This document shows positions 54,401 to 62,930 of a stretch of DNA of 64,000 nucleotides, piece by piece. Where the stretch lies: contig SDOX01000128.1 in NCBI GenBank assembly GCA_004565275.1, positions 124,839 to 188,838 of the forward strand, read 5' to 3'. The notes below the pieces were generated by a model. It was given only the letters and a program-made list of their open reading frames with translations, was not told where the DNA came from and ran no database searches. The DNA is from Nannochloropsis salina CCMP1776. Taxonomy: Eukaryota; Sar; Eustigmatophyceae; Eustigmatales; Monodopsidaceae. Both the position numbers and the translations under genes were made by a program. How positions within the stretch are numbered: the first letter of the stretch is position 1; each line of letters opens with the position of its first letter.

Positions 54401-55815
54401 GGACAGGGCGGCATGCTTCCCACGGTCATTCACACCAGGGTAGCCACCACCACCATCCTCATCATCAGTATCGTCGCGCCCCCACCTCTGCCGTGCAGCA
54501 GCTCAAGGTACAGGTATCGCGCCGGAAGCTCCTGGCCTCGGCGGAGAAAGTCTTGGAGGAGCACGGGTCCCGGCGGGTCTTGCTGGAAACCGAGTTCTTC
54601 AACGAGCCTGGCACGGGCTCCGGCCCGACGGCCGAGTTCTTTTCCCTGGTCTCCAAGGAGATGCGGAGCCCAAACTTGAGCTTGTGGCGCGGGGAAAGCC
54701 ATCATGATGGACTGTACCCACAGCCTTGGTCGGACCCAACGGGGGGCGCGGAGGAATGGATGAAAGACAACAAAGGAGGGGGGGGAGGGCCAGAGGGGGG
54801 CCGGGGGCAGAAATTGCGTCAATTTGCGTGTTTGGGCAGACTTATCGGCCAAGCCCTTTTGGATGAACGGCTCCTTGATATTCGCTTCGCAGCCCCCCTG
54901 GTTGCTACCTTGGCTGGGCGGCAGGCTTCGCAATCCTTGCCGGCGGCCTTGGAGGAGATGGAGCGGGTGGATTCGGCCCTGGCGCGACAGTTGCAGGCGC
55001 TGGCGGCCTCGACTGGACTTGCGCAGTGGTTTGAAGCACCGGAAAGCGTGCAGCGAAGCGAGCGGCAGGAGCAGGAGGCCGGGCCCGGGAAGATTGTGAG
55101 GGAGAGCGTGGACGCGGACGAGAGGGTGTCGGCTTTGTGCCTGACGTTCTGCCTCCCAGGGGAGCCGGAGATCGGGTTGCTCGGACCCTCAGCATTGCCA
55201 GTCAAGCCGGGTGTAGAAGGTCTTGGGTCAGACGGGGGCCTGGGAGAGGATGTGACGCGTCAGAATCTTGGCCTCTACGTCCAGCGCGTGCTTCAAGTCG
55301 GCCTCAGGGAGGCGGTCCGTCCCCAGGTAACTGCCATTTTGACGGGCCTCCAGGACATCGTGCCGTCAGGAGCGCTCTGGGTCTTCACGGAGGAGGAAAT
55401 AATGGCGATGGTGGGGGGGGTGGGGTCGGAGATGGGAAAGGACCCGGAGGAGATCCTGGAGGCCTTGGCCTGCGACCACGGATACACCCGAGGGAGCCAG
55501 GCGGTGCGATGGCTGGTGGAGATATTGGCCGAGATGACCCTTGAGGAGGAGCGTCATTTCCTTATGTTCGTGACGGGTAGCCCCGGGTTGCCTGTGGGTG
55601 GCTTGATGGGGTGCTGCCCGCGCTTGACTGTGGTGAAGAAGGTGGCGGAGGGACACGCGAGAGCCTTGGGGCAGGCGGGCGTGGATGCCATGCTGCCGAG
55701 CGCGTCCACGTGCACAAATTACTTGAAATTACCGGACTACTCGAGTCGGGCGGTGATGCGAAAGCGTTTGTTGTTGAGCCTGAGGCATGGGCAGCATTCC
55801 TTTCACTTATCATGA
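48464..55815 (+). CDS. UPL3/TRIP12-like HECT E3 ubiquitin ligase, frame change at a G8 tract
   Basis: The first frame (48464-53593) encodes about 1700 residues: a Gly/Ser-rich start, an armadillo-like helical region (LKDLLVTLQAPDPSLQLMATKVL, AEQAIAALEHVARYSP, LDFYPLDVQRQALRTVAHIC), low-complexity linkers and a long poly-Glu tract near residues 1423-1452. The second frame (to 55815) carries the linker and the C-terminal HECT domain: ETEFFNEPGTGSGPTAEFF, GRLIGQALLDERLLDI, FVTGSPGLPVGGL and STCTNYLKLPDYSS, whose Cys (TGC at 55711) is the expected ubiquitin thioester site, ending HSFHLS. This order is that of plant UPL3/UPL4 and animal TRIP12. The frames meet near 53578-53585, a run of eight G; one extra G would join them into about 2450 residues. 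I treat it as one host gene with a probable base-count error. Confidence 0.85.
51101..51136 (+). repeat. Perfect 18-bp tandem duplication inside the HECT ligase gene
   Basis: Two identical copies of an 18-base unit starting GCCAAGGGGGCTGG lie head to tail. They encode SAKGAG twice in a linker between helical repeats. The unit is in frame, so it changes only linker length. Confidence 0.9.
52731..52815 (+). repeat. GAG/GAA microsatellite encoding poly-Glu in the HECT ligase
   Basis: This is an imperfect trinucleotide tract of GAG and GAA codons encoding an almost pure Glu stretch of nearly 30 residues. Further Glu-rich patches follow up to about 52970. Acidic tracts of this kind are also seen in linkers of animal and plant ligases. 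Confidence 0.85.
53578..53585 (+). repeat. G8 homopolymer at the frame change of the HECT gene
   Basis: A run of eight G lies just before the TGA that ends the first frame of the ligase. The second frame, which carries the HECT domain, is open from here on. Confidence 0.8.
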
Positions 55816-56403
55816 GCAGTGGTCCTGCCAGGGCATCCGGAGGGTTCGCGACCAACAGGAAGGAGTGGCCCCATATCTACGTCGGGAGACGACGGGAGTG
55901 TAAACCTGTTATTAGTTATAAATAGCATACCGCTGGCTGTTGAAGGCCTGTCGTGTAAAGCTGCAGTACTGGCCCTGTAGCTGTGCGAACAACGCGTGGG
56001 GGGACAGTGGGCACATCGTGGGGACGGCAAACCTCGAGGCCTACGCTCAGGGATGAGCATGTATATGGGGTTCATAGGCGAGCAAATAGGATAGTCAAAG
56101 AGGCGTCGGGCATGAAAGATTTTAAAGAAGCGAAGAGACTAATTGGCGCGGTTCATGCTTGATTATCTTGGGCGGCTTCTGATGTTGTAAGAGTCTTGCA
56201 CCAAAGAATATCGCTGACAAGAGCATGAAGGACGCAATCAAGTACCCTTGGTCACGACGCTGTTTGTTACTTTTATTTGTATACATTCATTCATTTTCAA
56301 TATGTGCAAAAGGCGCTCAGACTCTTAAGCCGGTCGGAAGCCCCTTTTCGATCGATATGCGCGCCCCTCTCTGATGAACGAACGCAGGTCACATGAAGAT
56401 TGT
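55816..56403. other. Convergent intergenic region (HECT ligase / TMEM184-like)
   Basis: This 588-bp region lies between facing stop codons and is AT-rich around 56100-56300. No gene or repeat is recognised. Confidence 0.4.
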
Positions 56404-57867
56404 TCATCCATTCAAGCGCCAGGGAAAGGTGTTTGAAGCCAATGCCTCGCCTTTGCTTAGCATGGGCCTATCCTTTTCTGGCAGGCACGGGCCTTCACCG
56501 CCAAAACTTTCGTGCTTGGCCCCCCCAACGCCAGCATCTGCTGGTGCACGTGGATTGTTCTTAGGTGAGGACAGCGTGGTGGCTGAAGGAGATACGGGTA
56601 TGGCGTAGGACCCGCTATTTAAGTCTCGATGCGGCCCAAGGGCTTCAAATCCATAAAATACGCCAAGCTTTCGCGCTGGGGCTGACTTGAATTTCTCCCC
56701 TGGGGGACTCGTTGCCCATCCATTACTTCCATTCGCGGAGTCCGCCCCCAGGTCTTGACTGCTGCTTTGTCGAGACCTTCGCTGTCCAGGTCGTGAGGAG
56801 AACTCCGTGACTTCTTTGTGCAAGACAGGTTGCGAAGGACAAGATCCATTCCCGTTGCCCGTCTCCCAGCCGCCTGCTAGCCCTATCTCACCGCGGCGAT
56901 CGATGCTCTGGGCGAGGCCGGGGGTGAAGTTGGACGGCAGAAGGACAGGCATGACCTCGTTGAAGTCCCTTAGCGCTGTAGTGTGGGAGAAGTGATCCGA
57001 GAGGAGGCCCGTGCGCATGGCGGGAGCACCGACGTACTCGGCGACGGGGAAGGCGTATTGGTGGGCGAAGGCCACAAGCATCATCTCAACGCAGATCAGC
57101 ACCTCCTGGACGGCCATAGCCACGTTCTGGGTGGTCCATTCTCCGAAATGAGGAAGCAGGCCCAGGCGGACGAGGGCGGCTATGACGACGCCCTGCCAGA
57201 AGGAGAGGAAGAGGACGGCTTTGATGCAAAGGAACTTGGGCACCGGGTTGTGAGCCTCCAGGGGCCCGTGCAGAAGCACATAAAAGAGACCCAAGCAGTA
57301 AAAGGCGTATCCGACCGACACGTTCATGATAAGAGTTTGATATATCCAGAATCGGTTCAGAGCAAAAGAGCCCTCTCCGTACAGTCCGCAGGCGGCCAGG
57401 ATGACAGCTGCCAGCGTGCACGCCGGCTTCAGCACAATATACTGCATGGTCCCGAACTTGCAAAACCTTAAGAAGTCCGCGCCATGTGGCACTTCGCCCC
57501 CACCGAGGCATAACTTGAAGGGCATGATGTGCTTCACGCGGGGCTGATGTTGGAGGAGTGCAACTACCCGTTCTTCCTCCCCGTCCCCCAAGTAGGCAAC
57601 AAGTAACGCCAGAAACAGGTACAGGACGTAGGCTTCGTAGCAATCCCGAAACATGTCCAAATAAAGAGCGTACCGCTTAAACGATAGCGACAACCAGCTC
57701 TGCACACTGTAGATGGGAACCATCCACAGAATGCCCACAATTTTACTCTGCACCAGGGGCTTGGAGAAATGATTGAGGTGTTGCTGTATCAGAGCTGCCG
57801 AAAGCAAAACTGCCATTCCCGCGCATATGCCTGTGATGGCAACCACAGCGTGATGGAGACCTCCCAT
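56404..57867 (-). CDS. TMEM184 / LAZ1-like (DUF300, organic solute transporter alpha fold) membrane protein
   Basis: An intronless 487-residue protein with start ATG at 57867. About seven hydrophobic segments fill residues 1-290. Family blocks are QQHLNHFSKPLVQSKIVGILWMVPIYS with SWLSL next to it, DMFRDCYEAYVLYLFLALL, FCKFGTMQYIVLKP, and PKFLCIKAVLFLSFWQ, which together identify the DUF300/Solute_trans_a family (TMEM184 in animals, LAZ1 in plants). LAZ1 proteins affect vacuole membrane integrity and brassinosteroid signalling in plants, and OST-alpha transports bile salts; the role here is unknown. After the last segment (near EYVGAPAMRTGLLSDHF) a 170-residue soluble tail is rich in Ser, Gly and charged residues. 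It is divergent from the LanC-like gene. Confidence 0.93.
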   Translation of the reverse strand: MGGLHHAVVAITGICAGMAVLLSAALIQQHLNHFSKPLVQSKIVGILWMVPIYSVQSWLSLSFKRYALYLDMFRDCYEAYVLYLFLALLVAYLGDGEEERVVALLQHQPRVKHIMPFKLCLGGGEVPHGADFLRFCKFGTMQYIVLKPACTLAAVILAACGLYGEGSFALNRFWIYQTLIMNVSVGYAFYCLGLFYVLLHGPLEAHNPVPKFLCIKAVLFLSFWQGVVIAALVRLGLLPHFGEWTTQNVAMAVQEVLICVEMMLVAFAHQYAFPVAEYVGAPAMRTGLLSDHFSHTTALRDFNEVMPVLLPSNFTPGLAQSIDRRGEIGLAGGWETGNGNGSCPSQPVLHKEVTEFSSRPGQRRSRQSSSQDLGADSANGSNGWATSPPGEKFKSAPARKLGVFYGFEALGPHRDLNSGSYAIPVSPSATTLSSPKNNPRAPADAGVGGAKHESFGGEGPCLPEKDRPMLSKGEALASNTFPWRLNG

Positions 57868-58405
57868 TTATAGATGGGGAACGCCAGTTGCCAAAGCGAG
57901 AGAGGAACGTAGAAGAAGCTTCCAAGACGACCTGACCTCTGCTGATTCCCTTGCTTCGATGCCTCGCCGTGGCAGAGCTGTGGAATGTCCGATGACAGAG
58001 GCTTACATGCGGTGCGCAAAACGAAGATAATGGGGGGGAAGATCTTCGCGCGAAACTGTGTGAGACGAAAGTAACGTTTATGCACTGAGCTGTATAAGCG
58101 ACCTGATGAAAAGGGGTGACATCTTGCTTCAGCATCCAGACGCTTGGGGCGAACGCGTACGTGTTCTGATCGCTGCGAAGAAAGGGGCCGACGCTTCAAC
58201 CTCTGCTATCGTATAGGACACACCTTTGTTTGAGTGAGCCACTCGTCTTCCTAATGAATCACACACTTGCGTGATTACAAGTTTGACACATGCCATCATG
58301 CGGCCTTGATAGGCTCCCTAATTCCCTTCTTATTAGCATCTAGTTCGCTTCGCACTCCTTGGTCACAAGTGCCTTCGATTCCTAAGCGCTGCCGTCTCCT
58401 TTGAG
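57868..58405. promoter_or_regulatory. Divergent intergenic region between TMEM184-like and LanC-like genes
   Basis: This 538-bp region lies between two start codons. It has no recognisable box, repeat or RNA gene. Confidence 0.4.
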
Positions 58406-59770
58406 ATGGAGGCCGTGAAAAATAGAGGTGCGAATGAAGATGTACATCAATATGATCGGAATCGCTTCATAGCTAATCCATTCCCGAAGGATCCTCCTGC
58501 GTTATCTCCGCTCGCCTTGCTTAACCCCCGGGAGACGCAGACGTTGAAAGACCGCATGTCACACGCTTGGGAGCAAATCTTGCGGCAAACAGACCCCCAG
58601 AAAGAGAAGGACTATACTATTTACACTGGTTCTGCAGGCATTGGATATCTGGCACTGCATAGCGCGCTTCTTGTAGAAAGCGCCGATCCGAGGCGTCGTC
58701 ACTTTGTCGACATCGCCAGGAACTACCTACGAGGGGCACAGGCCACATTGGAGGGGCGCTTGCGGCAAGGGCGCCATGAGGACATTAGCTTCATCCTAGG
58801 CACACCAGGCGTGTACGCGCCTTTGGCTGTTCTCCGCAGGCTACAAGGCAAATCTAATGACGCAGTTGAAGCGTGCATTCAGCGCGTCCTCGATCTGGCG
58901 CCACTTTTCCTGAATCAGACGCACCATCATCCCCGTCGACAGCACCCTCACTACGAATTTGAAATTTTATACGGTGAAAGTGGGTACTTGACGTCTTTGT
59001 TATACCTGAATAGCAACTTTCCAGGCCGCATTCCCGATCAGCTTTTGAGCGAAGTGACAGATCACATAATTAGCGGTGCGGAAGAAGGCCCCGGTGGGGC
59101 CCTTCTCTGGGCGTGGCACGGCAAGGAATACTTGGGAGCTGCTCATGGTGTGAGTGGTATCTTGTTGGCTTTGCTGGATGTGCATTTGCAAGGACTGCGC
59201 TTGCCAGATGTTGTGTTGGAGCGCATCCAATGCACTGTCAACTACTTGTACTCGCTGCGCCTGCCATCCGGAAATTATCCCACCCGTCCGAGCAAAGAGT
59301 GTGACGATCGGCTTGTCCAATGGTGTCATGGCGCGCCGGGAATTCTTTTACTTTTCGTTAAAGCGTACGAAGTTTTTGGTCAGCCGAAATATTTGGCGTG
59401 GGCGGAGCTAGCTGCTGACGTTGTGTGGATGCGCGGTCTTCTTCGCAAGGGCAATGGCTTATGTCATGGGGTGGCGGGAAATGCCTACTGTTTCTTGGCG
59501 GTATTCCGTTGTACCGATAACGATATTTACTTGCATCGGGCGCGTGTTTTTGCTTTAGCTGCTCAGGACGACATCGTCGCTGCGCATCAAGACACCCCTG
59601 ACCATTCTATGTCCCTCTTCGAGGGATTGGGGGGACTCCTTGCGCTTTACGCGGACTTGTTGGAAGGAGACCCACGTCAAGCGCGTTTTCCCGCATTTGA
59701 GACGAGAGGGGTACGTTCGGGAACCGGAACATCGCACAAGGAAGAGTCATATGGAGACGGAAAAGCATAG
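58406..59770 (+). CDS. LanC-like protein (LANCL)
   Basis: An intronless 454-residue protein with start ATG at 58406. It has the alpha-toroid of repeated helices with GxxG turns: YTGSAGIGYLALHSAL, FILGTPGVYAPLAVL, LYGESGYLTSLLYLN, GAAHGVSGILLALLD, WCHGAPGILLLFVKAYEVF, GLCHGVAGNAYCFLAVF and SLFEGLGGLLALYADLL. The zinc ligands of LanC enzymes are in place: the Cys of WCHG and the Cys-His of LCHG. Bacterial LanC closes lanthionine rings; eukaryotic LANCL proteins lack a lantibiotic partner and in animals add glutathione to dehydroamino acid residues in damaged proteins. I infer a similar protein-repair role here. No targeting signal is evident. Confidence 0.94.
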   Translation: MEAVKNRGANEDVHQYDRNRFIANPFPKDPPALSPLALLNPRETQTLKDRMSHAWEQILRQTDPQKEKDYTIYTGSAGIGYLALHSALLVESADPRRRHFVDIARNYLRGAQATLEGRLRQGRHEDISFILGTPGVYAPLAVLRRLQGKSNDAVEACIQRVLDLAPLFLNQTHHHPRRQHPHYEFEILYGESGYLTSLLYLNSNFPGRIPDQLLSEVTDHIISGAEEGPGGALLWAWHGKEYLGAAHGVSGILLALLDVHLQGLRLPDVVLERIQCTVNYLYSLRLPSGNYPTRPSKECDDRLVQWCHGAPGILLLFVKAYEVFGQPKYLAWAELAADVVWMRGLLRKGNGLCHGVAGNAYCFLAVFRCTDNDIYLHRARVFALAAQDDIVAAHQDTPDHSMSLFEGLGGLLALYADLLEGDPRQARFPAFETRGVRSGTGTSHKEESYGDGKA

Positions 59771-60108
59771 GCGGAGAAAGCAGTGAGTTGGCCTCCCGCA
59801 TGGACCGATTGTGGCGTAGTGGTCGGTAATTTAGGAACTTTGAATCAGGAAAAGGATTTTTAATAGGATTAAATTGATTCATTGGAAATTATGCTGTATT
59901 GAATCATGCATGGCTTCATATAACGGTCCGGCAGCTGCCATTGGCGTGTCGGCAGGCACTTTTGCATAGACGGCCGCCACACCACACAAAAAGGATGCAT
60001 ATAACATTATCATACAGCCATTGCACCATTTTCCGTTGGATAGAAATTGTCCGATGTCTCACTTTAGCCTTCGTCTTGATTCGATCTGTCCTTTTTGGTC
60101 TGCTATCT
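59771..60108. other. Convergent intergenic region after the LanC-like gene
   Basis: This 338-bp AT-rich region lies between the LanC-like stop and the stop of the tentative minus-strand gene. Nothing else is seen. Confidence 0.4.
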
Positions 60109-60972
60109 TCATTTAACTTGAAGCCACGCTTGCACGGTTGTCATGAGGGCGATACCTGAACAAACAACGATAAATATTGTAAGACGGGTGAAATCTTTCT
60201 GGATCCTTTCCAACCGCCAGCGAAGTACACGCTGGTCGCCGTCTATCTTGTTCATCCATTCGTCGAGGCGGTCCACGATTTCTTCTGCAGATGTGTTGTA
60301 TCATGGTGGAATGTTACAAAGCAGACAGCCTAAAATGTTCCATGATGGCATCAAATATGAGGCTTATGAATTCAATCATGTTGAAGAAACATCATTCCAC
60401 TCGTCCCTTAAAGCTTTTCTGCTTTGCGATGAATTTGAAGTCACAAGCGTAGACTCGCAAGTTAATAATTCTGAAGGCACATCTCTGACGGCGAATGAAA
60501 ATTTGATTTAAATGCCACGCCGCTGTACATGCTGTCTGCAGGATTTGCTCAGTTTATAAACTTACCCTTGGAGAAATCTTGACGGTTTTCGATGACCACT
60601 GCCCATTTCTCGATTGTGTCGACCAGCAGACCGAAAGCCACCGCTGTGGTATTTTCCGTCATAATATTGGGAGTCAAACCTTCAAATCCGCTACCAACAT
60701 TGGATATCCCCTCTTTGTGAGAGAACGAAGGTATGACTTTGCAGGATGTTCCCGGTGTTGTCAATTTGCTTCCAATTGGCAAGCTGTTGCCGCGGTGCCG
60801 CTTTTGACATGTTCCAGCTAGCGACATGGGAATGTTTGGGCTGCTCAACCAAGACTCTGAGACTTGAAGTCGTAAAATACTCCACCATAGCGCAAAGAGG
60901 ATCATTACGGATGGCATTGTTGATATTTCTAAGGGGAGGTTGTTCGGGAACGTACGTACATTTGGCTTCCAT
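60109..60972 (-). CDS. Hypothetical tail-anchored coiled-coil protein (tentative gene model)
   Basis: The best-supported part is the last junction: a frame ending ENRQDFSK at 60566 (donor gtaagt) joins in phase 1 to 60284-60109, giving EEIVDRLDEWMNKIDGDQ, an amphipathic helix, then a hydrophobic LTIFIVVCSGIALMTTV and a short VQAWLQVK end. This looks like a coiled-coil with a C-terminal membrane anchor. Upstream, an open frame from ATG 60972 (MEAKCTYVPEQPPLRNINN) can be joined to it by a short intron between about 60734 and 60674 in matching phase, but the donor (gtcata) is weak. No family is recognised. The total would be about 170 residues. The last two exons are likely real and the 5' part is uncertain. 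Confidence 0.4.
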
Positions 60973-61571
60973 GAGCGTATGGAAAAAAAATGTACTCCAA
61001 GGAGGAGACAGTTCTGCACTCCTTCAAAAATCTCTCAAAGAGCTACATTAAGTCCAGGAAACTTTGTGTCAATCGTGTGAATGCTTGGTGGAAGCTTTTC
61101 ACTCGCAAAATGAGGATCAAGCTCACCAATACCCACCCTCCCCTTGTCCTCGCTGGATAACCTCGCCCAACGCGGACCGCACGTGCAGTTCACTACACTT
61201 TACATAATATCCATGACTCATTCTTACGAATGCTCTATCTATCCAGCACATCACGGTAGAAAATTTCGCTGCACCTGTCCTGCGATTAAGTATGAGCCGC
61301 ATAAGTTTGGGTACGTGCTGTTATCAAAATCGCACCATAATAACATCGCTATGTCAAATTAACTCCGTGGATGACATGCCAAAATTTGTATTCTTTATGC
61401 GTCTTCGTCAAAAAATAGGCTTTGTTTGATAAAAGATTGTAGAAAAGCGGTTGGAGCCCCTTTCGGCAGGAATTGTTTTCTTTAACACCGTGCCCTTTTT
61501 CTGTACCCTCGCTCTCATCCGTTTTTCCTTCTTGTCCGATAATTATATTCCAAACAGTACTAGCGTTGACG
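60973..61571. promoter_or_regulatory. Intergenic region upstream of dapA
   Basis: This 599-bp AT-rich region should hold the promoter of the dihydrodipicolinate synthase gene and of the tentative minus-strand gene. In-frame codons exist upstream of the chosen dapA ATG, but without a better start. Confidence 0.4.
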
Positions 61572-62579
61572 ATGGCCTTGGCCGCGACATGCATTTTCGC
61601 GTTTGTTGGACCCTCTCTTCATGCACCAGCTGTCAGGTCATCTAGACGCGTAAGAATGACGATGAATGCCGTAGACATCAGCTCCCGGATGCCCATTAAA
61701 AAAGGTAGCATGGTGGCGCTTGTGACGCCAATGAAACCCGACGGTGCGGTTGACGAGGCACAGCTTCGTTCCTTATTACAATGGCACGTCGCATGCCAAA
61801 CGGACGGGATAGTTGTGCTGGGCACGACAGGAGAAGCTTCCACACTCTCGTTTGACGAGCGCGCGCGCGTCTTGGACATCACGGCTGAGGAAGTGAAGGG
61901 GAAGATTCCCATTGTGGTCGGGACAGGCACCATTGATCCCCGCACGGTGGTGAAACTCACGCAACAAGCACGCGATCACGGGGCAGATGCCAGTCTGGTA
62001 GTGACGCCGTACTACGTGAAGCCCACGCAGAAGGGACTGATATCGCACTTCGGTTTTGTGGCCGAGGCTGTCGACCTGCCTTGCCTTCTCTACAATGTCC
62101 CAGGGCGGACAGGCTCGGACATTAAGCCAGAGACTGCGGCGGAAGTGGCAAGTAAGCACGCGGGCGTGATCGGGATGAAGGAGGCGACGGGGGACCTGGC
62201 GCGAGTGGCGGCCATCCGCTCTCTGGCAGGGCGGGACTTTCTCCTGTACAGCGGGGACGACGAGACGGGCGCCGAGTTTGTGCTCCAGGGCGGGGATGGA
62301 GTCATTTCGGTTACATCCAATATTGTCCCAGAGCAGATGCACATGCTGATGATGGCGGCCTTGGACAAGGACAAGACGCGTGCGGAGGCTATCAACACGC
62401 CCCTCCAGCTCCTCCACCAGCGCCTCTTCCTTCAGGCGAATCCCATTCCAGTCAAATGGGCGCTCTATCGAATGGGTCGCATGGGCCAGGCCATTCGTCC
62501 GCCGCTGACGGTGCTGGAAGAGGAATTCCACGCACCTTTGGAGGAGGCGCTGAGGGCCGCGGGTGCCATTTCTGATTGA
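61572..62579 (+). CDS. dapA: Plastid 4-hydroxy-tetrahydrodipicolinate synthase
   Basis: A single exon encodes 335 residues from ATG 61572. It condenses pyruvate with aspartate semialdehyde in lysine synthesis. The N-terminus MALAATCIFAFVGPSLHAP followed by SSRRVR is a short signal peptide with an AF site and a basic stretch, as expected for a complex plastid. The TIM-barrel motifs are GSMVALVTPMK, the GTTGEA loop that binds pyruvate carboxylate, VVTPYYVKP with the proton-relay Tyr, YNVPGRTG and GMKEATGD with the Schiff-base Lys at residue 203, then YSGDDETG. The length after the presequence (about 300) is normal. An upstream in-frame extension would bury the signal peptide and is rejected. 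AATAAA occurs 17 bases after the stop. Confidence 0.95.
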   Translation: MALAATCIFAFVGPSLHAPAVRSSRRVRMTMNAVDISSRMPIKKGSMVALVTPMKPDGAVDEAQLRSLLQWHVACQTDGIVVLGTTGEASTLSFDERARVLDITAEEVKGKIPIVVGTGTIDPRTVVKLTQQARDHGADASLVVTPYYVKPTQKGLISHFGFVAEAVDLPCLLYNVPGRTGSDIKPETAAEVASKHAGVIGMKEATGDLARVAAIRSLAGRDFLLYSGDDETGAEFVLQGGDGVISVTSNIVPEQMHMLMMAALDKDKTRAEAINTPLQLLHQRLFLQANPIPVKWALYRMGRMGQAIRPPLTVLEEEFHAPLEEALRAAGAISD

Positions 62580-62930
62580 GAAGAGGATTGCTGTCAATAA
62601 AAGGAAGAGCGTGGGTGATGCAAGGAGCGCACAGATGACGGACATGGAAGTGGAGGGGCTAAAGATGGGTTGAAAGTGCGTTGACATGCGCTTGGCGTCA
62701 GAAAATAATTGACTGAAATGGAGCCATGGCCCAGATGAGGCCGTTGTCTGCTTTACTTCGCCTGCGTCGTAGGCGAGGCATCTGAACACTGCCACGATCG
62801 GCGCCACCATAAATTTTATCATCACTCGTCTTACTTTACTCCTGCGCAAAATGTTATAGGAGGGTCCCTTCCTAATCATTTCAATTTCTGTGCCTTCCTC
62901 ATTTCTGCTTGTCGACTTCTGGGCTACCAG
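62580..62930. other. Convergent intergenic region (dapA / aldo-keto reductase)
   Basis: This 351-bp region lies between facing stop codons. AATAAA at 62596-62601 could serve as the dapA polyadenylation signal, though such use in this lineage is not established here. No gene is seen. Confidence 0.35.
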
